Positions 47,004-57,118 of a DNA stretch of 64,000 bases are shown piece by piece (position 1 is the stretch's first letter; each line of letters opens with the position of its first letter). Source of the stretch: CBDBIG01 sp965205845 [NCBI: bacterium] (GTDB taxonomy: Bacteria; SAR324); the NCBI GenBank assembly GCA_965205845.1, contig CBDBIG010000002.1, forward strand, positions 186,001 through 250,000, read 5' to 3'. The position numbers and the translations under genes were made by a program. Under the pieces are notes generated by a model that saw nothing but the letters and a program-made list of their open reading frames with translations, made no database searches and was not told the DNA's origin.

Positions 47004-47687
47004 TTGAGCCGGATTCATGACATGGGAGGCATGCATGGTTTTGGTGCTATTCCCTTCTTAGAAGATAACGAAAAAGCGTTGTTTCACCATGCATGGGAAG
47101 CACGTGCCCTCGCCATTACCGTAGCAGTAGGTGGGCTGGGACAATGGAACCTCGACATGTCACGCCATTCGCGTGAGCGCTTACCCGCCCAGGACTATTT
47201 GCAGTTTGGCTATTATGAGCGATGGTTGGCTGCCTTGACCAATTTGCTGGTTGAGCACCAACTTCTTAACCCAGAAGAGCTCCGCACGGGATGCGCTCAA
47301 AGGGAGAAAAATCCCAAGATCATTCCCCTTATGGGCGAGCGTGTCTGCGCTGCACTGGCAAAGGGAGGACCTACCAATCGCCGCATTCGCCAAAAGCCAC
47401 GCTATACAGTGGGCAGTCAGGTAAGAACCCACAGCCATTCGCCAAACCAAAGTGTGGTGGGTGGGCACACACGTTTGCCGCGCTATGCCATGGGATGTCA
47501 GGGGACAATCATCCGTTGCCATGGTCCCCACGTGCTCCCAGACAAAAATGCCCATGGACTGGGCGAAGCACCCGAGCATCTTTATACCGTACAGTTTACT
47601 ACCCAAGCCCTTTGGGGTAAGCAGTGCACAGAAAAAAACACCTTTCATCTCGATTTGTGGGAGTCCTATTTTGAGCCAGTCAAATAA
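47004..47687 (+). CDS. nthB: Nitrile hydratase beta subunit
   Basis: A 227-residue beta subunit. The N-terminus MSRIHDMGGMHGFG is the family signature. It starts at a TTG at 47004-47006 with GAGGA about eight bases upstream. The C-terminal SH3-like barrel (RYAMGCQGTIIRCHGPHVLPD and a later HLYTVQFTTQALWG) is complete. It forms the alpha-beta heterodimer with NthA. Its end overlaps the accessory gene start by 17 bases. Confidence 0.93.
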   Translation: MSRIHDMGGMHGFGAIPFLEDNEKALFHHAWEARALAITVAVGGLGQWNLDMSRHSRERLPAQDYLQFGYYERWLAALTNLLVEHQLLNPEELRTGCAQREKNPKIIPLMGERVCAALAKGGPTNRRIRQKPRYTVGSQVRTHSHSPNQSVVGGHTRLPRYAMGCQGTIIRCHGPHVLPDKNAHGLGEAPEHLYTVQFTTQALWGKQCTEKNTFHLDLWESYFEPVK

Positions 47688-48042
47688 CCCCCTTGCATTG
47701 CCTCCCGAATCCAAAGATGCTCCGCCTTTTAACGCGCCTTGGCACGCGCAACTTTTTGCAATCACAGTGCATCTATCACAAAAAGGGCATTTTGATTGGA
47801 GCGAATGGACACGGCATTTTGCTACTACCTTGGCTAAAACAGATCGCAGCCAAGGTGCTTTAGATGGTGATGGTGACTATTTTTGTGTATGGTTGCAAGC
47901 ATTAGAAACGTTTGCCATTCAGCGCGGTTTTACATTGACCAAAGACCTTTTGCGCGTGCACAGTGCATGGAAAAGTGCCTATTTAAACACCCCCCATGGC
48001 AAACCGGTCCATTTGGGGGCTGCCAGCAAACGCTCCCTATAG
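47671..48042 (+). CDS. Nitrile hydratase accessory (cobalt-insertion/activator) protein
   Basis: A 123-residue protein related to the N-terminal part of nitrile hydratase beta subunits ([25 protein letters not shown] and [12 protein letters not shown]). This is the small activator (P14K/NhlE type) that helps cobalt enter the alpha subunit by subunit swapping. The start is a TTG at 47671 with GGGAG seven bases upstream, overlapping the end of nthB. An open frame extends further back but in the shadow of nthB. Order alpha-beta-activator matches known cobalt-type clusters. Confidence 0.87.
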   Translation: MSQSNNPLALPPESKDAPPFNAPWHAQLFAITVHLSQKGHFDWSEWTRHFATTLAKTDRSQGALDGDGDYFCVWLQALETFAIQRGFTLTKDLLRVHSAWKSAYLNTPHGKPVHLGAASKRSL

Positions 48043-48107
48043 GGATACCTAAACATGTTCTCCAAACCACCCCCTTAACTTTAAGGCTGTACGAGAGTAC
48101 CTTTGCC

Positions 48108-49271
48108 ATGTTTAAAACCAACATGAATTTTTATTTTAACGAGGAAGTCGAAGCGGTCCGCCAGACGGTGCGTCAATGGGCCCAAGAAAACCTTGCCCCA
48201 CGGGCAGCAGAAATCGATACGTCGAACACCTTTGCCACAGACCTATGGCCTCAACTTGGCAGCCTTGGCCTACTGGGGATTACCGCCGATGACGCCTATG
48301 GAGGCTCGGGGATGGGGTATTTAACCCACGTGGTGGCCATGGAAGAAATCTCCCGTGCATCTGCTGCAATTGGCCTTTCTTATGGGGCACATTCGAACCT
48401 GTGCGTAAACCAAATTAATCGCCACGGCAACCCGGAGCAAAAGGCCAAATACCTCCCAAAACTCTGCTCTGGTGAGCATGTGGGTGCTTTGGCCATGTCT
48501 GAAACTCAATCAGGGTCCGATGTGATTTCGATGCAACTCAAGGCCCAAAAGCACGTTGATGGGTATGTGCTTAACGGCAGCAAAATGTGGATTACGAATG
48601 GGCCTGATGCACAAACCTTGGTGGTGTATGCCAAAACCAACCCCAGTGCTGCCGAGCGTGGGATTACGGCATTTATTATTGAAAAAAGTTTCGAGGGTTT
48701 TTCTACAGGGGAAAAATTAGACAAACTGGGCATGCGCGGTTCTAACACGTGCGAGTTGCTCTTTGAAAATTGTATGGTACCTGCAAAAAACGTTTTGGGC
48801 GCAGAAAATGGCGGGGTGCATGTGCTTATGTCAGGCTTGGACTATGAGCGGGTGGTTTTGGCGGGTGGCCCACTGGGCATTATGCAAGCTTGCATGGATG
48901 AAGTCGTTCCTTACGTGCATCAGCGCAAGCAGTTTGGCAAAGCGATTGGTGAGTTTCAGTTGATGCAAGGCAAACTGGCCGATATGTACACCACCATGAA
49001 TGCATGCAAGGCCTACGCGTATAGTGTGGCAGCAGCCTGCGATCGAGGACAAACCACCCGGAAAGATTCTGCAGGATGTATTCTATATGCCTCAGAAAAA
49101 GCCACCCAAATGGCCTTGGATGCCATTCAAACCCTAGGCGGCAATGGCTATATTAACACGTACAACACAGGGCGTTTGCTCCGCGATGCCAAGTTGTATG
49201 AGATTGGTGCGGGCACCTCCGAAATTCGCCGCATGCTAATTGGGCGTGAACTGTTTAAGGAAACCCATTAG
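48108..49271 (+). CDS. ivd: Isovaleryl-CoA dehydrogenase
   Basis: A 387-residue acyl-CoA dehydrogenase that oxidises isovaleryl-CoA in leucine breakdown. The FAD and substrate regions [23 protein letters not shown] and the C-terminal [35 protein letters not shown] block are complete. The catalytic Glu is in [13 protein letters not shown], the position used by isovaleryl-CoA dehydrogenases. The frame is open from 47883, but the ATG at 48108 fits the family. Its stop abuts mccB with no gap. Electrons would go through ETF. Confidence 0.93.
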   Translation: MFKTNMNFYFNEEVEAVRQTVRQWAQENLAPRAAEIDTSNTFATDLWPQLGSLGLLGITADDAYGGSGMGYLTHVVAMEEISRASAAIGLSYGAHSNLCVNQINRHGNPEQKAKYLPKLCSGEHVGALAMSETQSGSDVISMQLKAQKHVDGYVLNGSKMWITNGPDAQTLVVYAKTNPSAAERGITAFIIEKSFEGFSTGEKLDKLGMRGSNTCELLFENCMVPAKNVLGAENGGVHVLMSGLDYERVVLAGGPLGIMQACMDEVVPYVHQRKQFGKAIGEFQLMQGKLADMYTTMNACKAYAYSVAAACDRGQTTRKDSAGCILYASEKATQMALDAIQTLGGNGYINTYNTGRLLRDAKLYEIGAGTSEIRRMLIGRELFKETH

Positions 49272-50879
49272 ATGGGTGTATTACACTCACACATTTCACC
49301 ACAAAGCACCGCCTACCAAACCAACCTTGCGGCCATGCAAAAGGAGCTTGCCACGGTTGAACAAGCCCTTGCCCACGCCCATCACGGAGGAAGCGAAGGT
49401 GCAAGGCAACGCCACCTTGCAAGGGGAAAAATGTTGCCGCGCCAGCGGATTACGCGCTTGCTCGATGCGGGTTCCCCCTTTTTGGAAATAGGAGCCAGTG
49501 CAGCCCATGGCATGTATAATGGGCAAAGCCCTGGTGCAGGCATTATCGTAGGCATTGGACGGGTGTGTGGGCAAGAAGTGATGGTGGTGTGCAACGATGC
49601 CACCGTGAAAGGCGGCACCTACTACCCCATCACGGTAAAAAAGCATCTGCGCGGGCAAGAGATTGCCCAGCAAAACCATTTGCCTTGCTTATACTTGGTC
49701 GATTCGGGGGGGGCTAACCTGCCAAACCAAGACGAGGTGTTTCCAGATCGTGAGCACTTTGGGCGCATTTTTTACAATCAAGCCAATATGTCGGCTAAGG
49801 GGATTGCACAAATTGCGGTGGTGATGGGTTTGTGCACTGCAGGGGGGGCGTATGTGCCTGCCATGTCCGATGAGGCCATTATTGTCAAAGCGCAAGGGAG
49901 CATTTTTTTGGCAGGCCCCCCCTTGGTTAAAGCCGCTACGGGGGAGGTTGTTTCCGCAGAGGATCTGGGCGGTGCGGAGGTTCACACCCGCCTTTCAGGC
50001 GTGGCTGATTACTTTGCCCAAAATGACGCCCATGCCCTTGAACTTGCCCGAGGCGTGGTGGCGGGGCTGAATCGGAGCAAAACCAATCCGCTTTGCACCC
50101 AAGCACCAGAAGAACCCCGTTACAACCCCGAGGAAGTACTGGGGATTGTGCCTGCTGATTCGCGTACACCTTACGATGTACGCGAGATTCTCGCACGCAT
50201 TTTGGATGCTTCGCGCTTAGAAGAATTTAAGCAACGCTATGGTAACACCTTGGTGTGTGGCTTTGCCCATGTGTATGGAATGCCCGTTGGTATTGTTGCC
50301 AACAATGGGGTACTCTTTTCACAAAGTGCCCAAAAAGGAGCACACTTTATCCAAATTTGCTCCCAACGGGGGATTCCCCTTGTGTTTATTCAAAACATTA
50401 CGGGCTTTATGGTAGGTCAAAAATATGAGCACGAGGGCATTGCCAAGCATGGTGCTAAGTTGGTTACGGCCGTTGCCACCAGTCAGGTTCCCAAAATTAC
50501 CCTGCTCATTGGGAGCTCTTTCGGGGCAGGTAATTATGGTATGTGCGGGCGAGCTTACTCCCCACGGTTTTTGTGGACTTGGCCCAACAGCCGTATTTCG
50601 GTGATGGGCGGCGCGCAAGCGGCCAATGTATTAGCCACCTTGCAGCGCGATGGCATGGCGCGTCAAGGTAAGGTGTGGAGTGAGACCGAAGAACAAGCTT
50701 TTAAACAGCCTATTAGCCAAAAATTTAGCCACCAAAGCCACCCGTTGTATGCCAGTGCACGCCTTTGGGACGATGGCATCATCCACCCCGCCAAGACGCG
50801 CGAAATTTTAGGGCTATCCCTGGCCACCACCTTGAATGCCAGCAGTCAGCCCACCCAGTTTGGTATTTTTCGTATGTAG
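49272..50879 (+). CDS. mccB: Methylcrotonyl-CoA carboxylase carboxyltransferase subunit
   Basis: A 535-residue beta subunit that transfers CO2 from biotin to 3-methylcrotonyl-Co[38 protein letters not shown] and [20 protein letters not shown] blocks are those of MCC rather than propionyl-CoA carboxylase. The neighbouring isovaleryl-CoA dehydrogenase and methylglutaconyl-CoA hydratase agree. The start ATG follows the ivd stop directly. Confidence 0.95.
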   Translation: MGVLHSHISPQSTAYQTNLAAMQKELATVEQALAHAHHGGSEGARQRHLARGKMLPRQRITRLLDAGSPFLEIGASAAHGMYNGQSPGAGIIVGIGRVCGQEVMVVCNDATVKGGTYYPITVKKHLRGQEIAQQNHLPCLYLVDSGGANLPNQDEVFPDREHFGRIFYNQANMSAKGIAQIAVVMGLCTAGGAYVPAMSDEAIIVKAQGSIFLAGPPLVKAATGEVVSAEDLGGAEVHTRLSGVADYFAQNDAHALELARGVVAGLNRSKTNPLCTQAPEEPRYNPEEVLGIVPADSRTPYDVREILARILDASRLEEFKQRYGNTLVCGFAHVYGMPVGIVANNGVLFSQSAQKGAHFIQICSQRGIPLVFIQNITGFMVGQKYEHEGIAKHGAKLVTAVATSQVPKITLLIGSSFGAGNYGMCGRAYSPRFLWTWPNSRISVMGGAQAANVLATLQRDGMARQGKVWSETEEQAFKQPISQKFSHQSHPLYASARLWDDGIIHPAKTREILGLSLATTLNASSQPTQFGIFRM

Positions 50880-50987
50880 CCCTCCCCATTAGCGTACCTG
50901 CGGATGCTCAGCCATCGCGCCTTATCGAGCAAGCGAATAAACAAAATGCCCTCCGCAAAAACACTCTCCAAAGATTCCTCTGGCTTC

Positions 50988-53018
50988 ATGTTTACAAAAA
51001 TTCTCATTGCCAATCGCGGTGAAATCGCCTGCCGCGTGATGGCCACTGCTAAGCGCTTGGGGATCCAAACCGTCGCTGTGTATTCCCAAAGCGACGCCAA
51101 AGCCCGCCATGTGATGCTGGCCGATGAAGCCTATTGCCTAGGCCCACCCCCGGCACAAGCGAGTTACCTGAACCAAGAGAAGATCATTGCCATTGCCCGG
51201 CATACAAAAGCCCAAGCCATTCACCCTGGCTATGGGTTTTTATCTGAAAATCCCCATTTTGCCCGCGCAGTTGAACAGGCGGGATTATGCTTCATTGGCC
51301 CAAGTGCCAAAACCATTGAGCAAATGGGCTTAAAAGACGCCGCCAAAGCCCTGATGGAAAAAAACGGGATACCCGTGGTAAGGGGCTATCACGGTGGCAA
51401 GCAGCAAGGCGATTTTTTGAAGGCCCAAGCGCAAGCCATTGGCTACCCCGTGCTGATTAAAGCCCGTGCAGGCGGGGGTGGCAAAGGCATGCGCAAGGTA
51501 GAAAATTCTGCACAATTTGCGGCGGCTTTGGCCAGTGCACAACGCGAAGCCTTGTCCAGTTTTGGGGATGCCCATGTGTTGATTGAAAAATACATTAGCA
51601 GCCCACGGCATATTGAAGTGCAAATTTTTGGCGATTCCCATGGGCGCATGGTGCATTTGTTCGAGCGTGATTGCTCCGTGCAACGCAGGCACCAAAAGGT
51701 GATTGAAGAGGCCCCCGCCCCTGATATGGGGGGTGCCATGCGCGAAGCGATGGGAAATGCTGCCATCAAAGCAGCGCAAGCGATTGGCTATTGTGGGGCT
51801 GGTACAGTCGAATTTATTGCCGATGCCAGCAACGGCTTAAGCCCAGAGCGTTTTTATTTTATGGAGATGAACACGCGCCTCCAAGTTGAGCATCCCATTA
51901 CCGAATGCATTAGCCAGCAAGACCTGGTGGAATGGCAGTTGCGGGTGGCTTGGGGGGAACCCTTACCCCTAACCCAGCAACAACTCACCATACAAGGCTG
52001 GGCGTTTGAGGCGCGTATTTATGCAGAAGATCCTCAAAAGGATTTTCTTCCCGCCAGCGGTCCACTGACCCATGCACAGTTTCCTAGCGCACCCGTACGG
52101 GTTGAAAGTGGTGTCCGCCAAGGGGATACCATTACCCCTTTTTATGACCCCCTCATTGCCAAACTGGTGGTACATGCCAACACCAGAAAAGCCGCCTTGG
52201 CTCAAATGCGCCAAGCCTTGGCCCATACGCAACTGGTGGGTGTGCGTACCAACCTCGCCTTTTTGCAAGGTATTTTTAACCACCCTTCATTCATCCAAGG
52301 GGGGGTCGATACAGGCTTTATTGCACACCATAAGCAAGCCTTGTTCAGCCAAGCGGCACCACCCAAAGAAGCCCTGGCCTTGGCTGCTTTAAGCACCCTT
52401 GGTTTAACCCAAGCCGTTGACCCCAGCAGCCCGTGGAGCGCTTTACGCAATTGGCATGGCTGGCAACCCGCCCAGCATCATGTGTCTTTGATGCACCAGC
52501 AGCAAACCATGGCCGTGTGTTTGGTAGCCAAAGGGCGCAAGCACTACCACGTTGAATATGACCAGCAGCCTTTCTCCTTGGACCTTCATGCTTTAACCCA
52601 TGATGCAGCAGGCCTCGAAAGCGTGGTGATGGAGATTGAAGGACGGTGTTTCCAGGCCAAAAGCCTCAAGCATGGGGATACGGTGATGGTCTGGTTTGAT
52701 ACACAGAGTTTTACCTTTGTAATCCCTCCACTGCTAACAAGTGAGGCAAAGGACGATGTTGCAAGCAATACCATCCATGCTCCCATTAGTGGAATGGTTA
52801 AAATGGTGACTGTGAAAGAGAAAGCCGCCGTAAACCAAGGCGATGCGCTCATTATGGTGGAAGCCATGAAAATGGAGCATACTCTCAATGCTCCTCGAGA
52901 CGGGGTGGTGGAAAGTTTGAACGTTGCCATTGGGAGCCATGTACAAGAAGGCGATGTGCTGCTCACCCTTGGAGCACAAAAGCCAACCACCACACCCAAC
53001 CCCCCGCACAATAGGTAG
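50988..53018 (+). CDS. mccA: Methylcrotonyl-CoA carboxylase biotin-containing subunit
   Basis: A 676-residue alpha subunit. It has a biotin carboxylase domain (FTKILIANRGEIACRVM at the start, the ATP-grasp Gly-rich loop KARAGGGGKGMRKVE, EMNTRLQVEHPITE), a middle BT-like region and a C-terminal biotin-carrier domain. The biotinyl Lys is in VEAMKMEHTL (about residue 628). It carboxylates biotin with ATP and bicarbonate for MccB. The open frame begins at 50904; the ATG at 50988 gives the standard N-terminus, although no strong ribosome site precedes it. Confidence 0.95.
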   Translation: MFTKILIANRGEIACRVMATAKRLGIQTVAVYSQSDAKARHVMLADEAYCLGPPPAQASYLNQEKIIAIARHTKAQAIHPGYGFLSENPHFARAVEQAGLCFIGPSAKTIEQMGLKDAAKALMEKNGIPVVRGYHGGKQQGDFLKAQAQAIGYPVLIKARAGGGGKGMRKVENSAQFAAALASAQREALSSFGDAHVLIEKYISSPRHIEVQIFGDSHGRMVHLFERDCSVQRRHQKVIEEAPAPDMGGAMREAMGNAAIKAAQAIGYCGAGTVEFIADASNGLSPERFYFMEMNTRLQVEHPITECISQQDLVEWQLRVAWGEPLPLTQQQLTIQGWAFEARIYAEDPQKDFLPASGPLTHAQFPSAPVRVESGVRQGDTITPFYDPLIAKLVVHANTRKAALAQMRQALAHTQLVGVRTNLAFLQGIFNHPSFIQGGVDTGFIAHHKQALFSQAAPPKEALALAALSTLGLTQAVDPSSPWSALRNWHGWQPAQHHVSLMHQQQTMAVCLVAKGRKHYHVEYDQQPFSLDLHALTHDAAGLESVVMEIEGRCFQAKSLKHGDTVMVWFDTQSFTFVIPPLLTSEAKDDVASNTIHAPISGMVKMVTVKEKAAVNQGDALIMVEAMKMEHTLNAPRDGVVESLNVAIGSHVQEGDVLLTLGAQKPTTTPNPPHNR

Positions 53019-53163
53019 CGGAGGTTTGTAACGCGTCTTTTCCGACCCATCGCCATCTCTTTTTGGTGGACAGCGAACCCAGTACTTTTACGAGGCGGTG
53101 CTCCACAACTGGCATCACAATGCTCTTGACACCAAAAGCGCACCACGAAAAACCTTTTAATCG

Positions 53164-53973
53164 ATGAAAGCGCAAGAAAACATGCCCTACCAAACCCTAG
53201 ACCTCCACTGTGATAGCCAAGGGATTGCCACCCTTACCTTGGATCGACCTCAAAAACACAATGCCCTTTCAGCAAAGATGATCGCAGAACTGAGCCACGC
53301 CACCCAAACCCTTGCCAAGGATGAGGGTGTGCGTTGTGTGGTGTTAAGCGCAAAAGGCGAAAGTTTTTGCGCTGGGGCTGATTTGGGCTGGATGAAAGAA
53401 CAGTTTACGGCCAGCCGTCAGCAACGGATAGCTGAGGCACGTACACTAGCGCAACTTCTCCACACACTGAACACCTTGCCAAAGCCACTGATCGCTCGCA
53501 TTCAAGGCGCGGCCTATGGCGGTGGTGTCGGCATTGTATCTGTATGCGATGTAGCCATTGCCAGCGAAGGGAGCCAGTTTGCTTTTACAGAAACCCGCTT
53601 AGGCTTGATTCCAGCCATTATTGGTCCCTATGTACTGGCCAAAATGGGTTTGGGCTGTGCGAGGCGTGTGTTTATGTCAGCACGTTTGTTTAATGCCCAA
53701 GAGGCGTGCAATCTTGGACTGGTGGCGCAAGTGGTACATGCCAGCAAGCTCGATGCCGCGGTATTGGCAGAGGTAAAACCTTACCGTGCCACTGCACCCA
53801 GGGCCGTGTCCAAGGCCAAAGCATTTGCCCACGCTTTGGCACCCTCGATCAGCCCAGAAACCATTGAAGCTAGCATTGAACAATTGGCAGATATATGGGA
53901 GCAGCCTGAAGCCCATGAAGGCGTGACTGCTTTTTTTGAGCGGCGCAAACCCCACTGGCATCAAGAAACGTGA
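53164..53973 (+). CDS. liuC: Methylglutaconyl-CoA hydratase (crotonase family)
   Basis: A 269-residue crotonase. FCAGADLGWMKEQ and GAAYGGGVGIVSVCDVAIAS form the oxyanion hole, and the catalytic acidic region is TETRLGLIPAIIGPYV. The GADLGWMK block plus the position after mccA point to 3-methylglutaconyl-CoA hydratase, the step before HMG-CoA lyase. No HMG-CoA lyase gene follows. The first ATG is used; a second ATG six codons later is possible. Confidence 0.88.
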   Translation: MKAQENMPYQTLDLHCDSQGIATLTLDRPQKHNALSAKMIAELSHATQTLAKDEGVRCVVLSAKGESFCAGADLGWMKEQFTASRQQRIAEARTLAQLLHTLNTLPKPLIARIQGAAYGGGVGIVSVCDVAIASEGSQFAFTETRLGLIPAIIGPYVLAKMGLGCARRVFMSARLFNAQEACNLGLVAQVVHASKLDAAVLAEVKPYRATAPRAVSKAKAFAHALAPSISPETIEASIEQLADIWEQPEAHEGVTAFFERRKPHWHQET

Positions 53974-54620
53974 GCAACGCAAACACCCTTCTATGGGCAC
54001 ATTTGCCTTCGGCAAGGTCGCATAAACAGGTTTCGCTGTTTTTGCAGGCACGTAGGATAAGCATCTGCTTGTATCCCCTAAGAAGCATCATCAATCCTTC
54101 ATTGAAGCGTTTCATTTGGCTATAGGTAATGCACGTTGTAAAAGCTTTTTAAAGGTATCATCAATGATGATAACGCTTTCATTAAGGCAATCCATACTGC
54201 TAGGGGTTCTTTTAGCCTGGGGTGCCCTTTGTCAGGAATAAACCACCGGTGATGTGTGTGTAATCTTCGACCTTCATCTGGTGAAATGGGGTTTAATCTT
54301 TTCAGTTCACCAAGAACCCCCTGGTGCTAAGCGTTGCTACACAAAATCATTGCGTGTAATGGCCGATAACCCTCGGTCGTTTCACGCCGCTTGGAAATTT
54401 GCATCCTCATCAAGCGATAAATCTGTTCATAAAATTCAATGGGAAATGTCTTTGTCCATCGCTGTAACGCTTTGGCCAAGGAATTGTTCGAGGGTTTTAG
54501 CAAGGTGTAAACGTTCACCTGCTGTGCCACTTTTGTTCACATGGCGTGCGAATCGCCATTCAATGCCCGCAAACCCGCGTGGTAACCACAAAAAACCATC
54601 ATTTTTCCAGTTGCAAAGCA
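53974..54620. other. Gene-poor region after the leucine cluster
   Basis: No gene supported on either strand. HMG-CoA lyase, which would complete the pathway, is not here even in fragments that I could recognise. Confidence 0.45.
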
Positions 54621-54878
54621 TGTGTCTCGGCACAGCCACCTTTGTAGGGTGCAGTTGTGTCAAAAATCTCGCTATATCCCGTTATTTCAATGCGGTGGTA
54701 AAGCATGGGGATGGGCACACACGCTATATCCCGCTATATTCCACAATTTCCTTGTAGTGTAAAACCGTGTGTCTCGGCGCAGCCATCTTTGTGGGGTGCA
54801 GCTGTATCAAAAATCTCGGTAAATCCTGCTATATCCCGGAAGCTTTCTGGTGGTGGCAAAGCATGGGAACGGGGACAC
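54621..54878. repeat. Diverged tandem duplication, about 100-110 bp
   Basis: The segment 54621-54720 (TGTGTCTCGG...GGGCACAC) recurs at 54768-54878 with many substitutions and a few small indels. The shared core includes CAGCCA, GGGTGCAG, CAAAAATCTCG and AAAGCATGGG. Both contain CTATATCCC words, also found once more between the copies. Divergence shows this duplication is older than the others in the window. Function unknown. Confidence 0.8.
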
Positions 54879-54923
54879 TTTGTTCCATGTTGCTTAAGGT
54901 TGTAGTATGTGTGTGGTAAACAC

Positions 54924-56219
54924 CTAGCGAGTCACGCGTTGAATCGAGGCACCTAGTTGATTTAAGCGGGTATCGATGTTTTGATAGCCACGATCGATTT
55001 GGGCAATATTTTGAATGGTACTTTGCCCTTGGGCAGCGAGGGATGCAATGAGCAATGCCATGCCTGCACGAATATCAGGGGTATTGATGTGTGCACCATG
55101 AAGCACCACAGGACCATTGATGAGTGCGCGGTGGGGGTCACACAACACAACGCGTGCACCCATCGCAATGAGCCTATCCACCCAAAAAAGACGGTTTTCG
55201 AACATTTTTTCAAAAATCATCACTTGTCCATGGCATTGGGTGGCGGTAACCAGAAAAATGCTCGACAAATCTGATGGTAAAGCAGGCCAAGGGGCACTAT
55301 CAAGGCGTGGGGTAACCCCGCCATAGTCATTGGCAATCACCATGTCCTGCCCAGCGGGTATGCGCAAACTATCGTTTGCTTCTCCCTCGGTTTTGACACC
55401 AAGGCGACGGAAAGCCAAGCGCATCATATGCAATTGCTTTAAGCCTGCGTGTTCAATAAGCAGTTCGCTTCGTGTCGCAGCAGCCAAAGCAATGAAAGAG
55501 CCTACTTCAATGTGATCAGGCCCCAACCTATGCTCACAGCCCCCAAGGGCATCGACCCCTTGGATGCACAGGCGGTTTGAGCCTACCCCCGCAATTTGAG
55601 CCCCCATGGTTTGCAGCATCCTGCACAATCCTTGCACGTGAGGTTCGCAAGCCGCATTTTCAATCACACTCTCCCCTTTGGCCAATACGGCTGCCAAAAT
55701 AGCACTTTCGGTACCCGTTACCGAAGCCTCATCCAAAAAAATTGAACTCCCTTGAAATCGGTTATTATGTAGCGAGAATTGCAGCATGCGATGAGAGATT
55801 TGTTGCCAGCGCGCGTTAAATTTCTCAAGAGCGTTCAAGTGTACATCCAAACGCCTCCACCCAATGCGGTCGCCTCCTGGGGTGGCCAGCACCACCGATC
55901 CCATCCGGATTAGTAAAGGTGCGGCCAACAAGATAGAACCCCGGATACGGCGCGCAATTTCATCATCAGGGCGTGTTCGCAAATCCCCCTTGGCATGCAA
56001 GCGCAACGTGTTTGCAGCAGGCCTTTCAACTGTTACCCCTAGCCCCTCAATCAGGGTAACCATGTCGCGAATATCGTCAATGCGGGGTACGTTATGGAGC
56101 GTTATGGGTTTGTCGGTTAACAAAGCTGCTGCCAAAGCAGGCAGGGCTTCATTTTTATTCCCTGCGGGGGAAATGCTACCTTGTAACCGCCTATCACCTT
56201 CAACCACAAACCGTTCCAT
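54924..56219 (-). CDS. murA: UDP-GlcNAc 1-carboxyvinyltransferase MurA, Asp at the catalytic Cys site
   Basis: A 431-residue enzyme for the first committed step of peptidoglycan synthesis. The N-terminal AGNKNEALPALAAALL (Lys22/Asn23), RIRGSILLAAPLL, the loop region and the end IDRGYQNIDTRLNQLGA are all MurA. Where E. coli has Cys115 in GGCxIGxR, this protein has Asp117 in GGDRIGWR; the following Arg and RLDVHL align well. MurA with Asp at this site is known in mycobacteria and chlamydiae, is active and resists fosfomycin. The start is the ATG at 56217-56219, after AAGGTGG; the frame is open to 56324. Confidence 0.95.
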   Translation of the reverse strand: MERFVVEGDRRLQGSISPAGNKNEALPALAAALLTDKPITLHNVPRIDDIRDMVTLIEGLGVTVERPAANTLRLHAKGDLRTRPDDEIARRIRGSILLAAPLLIRMGSVVLATPGGDRIGWRRLDVHLNALEKFNARWQQISHRMLQFSLHNNRFQGSSIFLDEASVTGTESAILAAVLAKGESVIENAACEPHVQGLCRMLQTMGAQIAGVGSNRLCIQGVDALGGCEHRLGPDHIEVGSFIALAAATRSELLIEHAGLKQLHMMRLAFRRLGVKTEGEANDSLRIPAGQDMVIANDYGGVTPRLDSAPWPALPSDLSSIFLVTATQCHGQVMIFEKMFENRLFWVDRLIAMGARVVLCDPHRALINGPVVLHGAHINTPDIRAGMALLIASLAAQGQSTIQNIAQIDRGYQNIDTRLNQLGASIQRVTR

Positions 56220-56380
56220 AAATCCACCTTCACATAAAAATATCCAATCGGCGCCCATCATACGCTGGGTCACTCTAAATTTAAAGGCAAAGGTTTTCAG
56301 TACTTTTTTGGTACGTGCGTACACGCCCTTAGGTCAATGGGGAATGGTTTGTCAAATTTTGACGGTGCACTTGCGTGCAA

Positions 56381-57118
56381 TTACCGGCACGAATCCCCTT
56401 TGTGTGTGCTCGCAAATTCTTCTATAAACCCTTTGAGCTGTGGTGTTTTAAGGGTGCGTAAGGGAGAGGCGTTGAAGCTTGGCTGGCTTTGTCCAAAAGT
56501 GCGCATTTGCGCTTCGGTTACCTTAAAAAAAGTGTTGAAATTTTGGCGCGTAACCGCAAAGTGTAGGGGGGTGTTTTTAAACGTGTAATCTAAGCACACG
56601 TGTTCAAAATCGCGACCATAAAACATGCCGTACAACACACCAATGCTTATGTTGGCAATGTCTTGGCGACTCTTCAAAAAGCCATCGTTGGCATAAAATG
56701 TTAAAGCAATGCCACGGCCGTTGATCTGATAATTTTTCAGCAAAGTCCCCAGAGCGCCGCCCTCTAACTTTGCCAGATAGGCATCTAAGGAAGGGGGGCT
56801 TTTAGGCTTAAATCTCTTGCCGCTGGCTTGATTTTTTTGTCTTTGTACTCCCAATTCCGCAGGAGACATGGTGTTGGTAATCGCCACAATGGGGTCTTCT
56901 GCCAAGCCTGTGAGTTTTACAAACACAATCAAACCAAGCCAGATTCCCCACCCTGTACGCGCCGTTACCGAGTATGGTTTCCACCATAGCAACAGGTAAA
57001 ACACAGGCGCAAAGAGCAACAACAACCCAAACCAAAAGCCAATGCGCTCTTGAGGGCGATTTCGATAAGATTTCCATTTTTCGCCCAACGTTTTGGGTGC
57101 GTCTGGTGCGTTAGGCAC
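56381..57118 (-). CDS. Unknown membrane-anchored protein
   Basis: A 245-residue protein that I do not recognise. Two hydrophobic segments lie near the N-terminus (about residues 27-45 and 55-72). A soluble C-terminal domain of about 170 residues is rich in Phe, Tyr and Lys. Residues 70-95 are charged and probably flexible. No catalytic motif. It is upstream of murA on the same strand with a 160-base gap; a role in envelope biology is only a guess from that. Confidence 0.65.
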   Translation of the reverse strand: MPNAPDAPKTLGEKWKSYRNRPQERIGFWFGLLLLFAPVFYLLLWWKPYSVTARTGWGIWLGLIVFVKLTGLAEDPIVAITNTMSPAELGVQRQKNQASGKRFKPKSPPSLDAYLAKLEGGALGTLLKNYQINGRGIALTFYANDGFLKSRQDIANISIGVLYGMFYGRDFEHVCLDYTFKNTPLHFAVTRQNFNTFFKVTEAQMRTFGQSQPSFNASPLRTLKTPQLKGFIEEFASTHKGDSCR

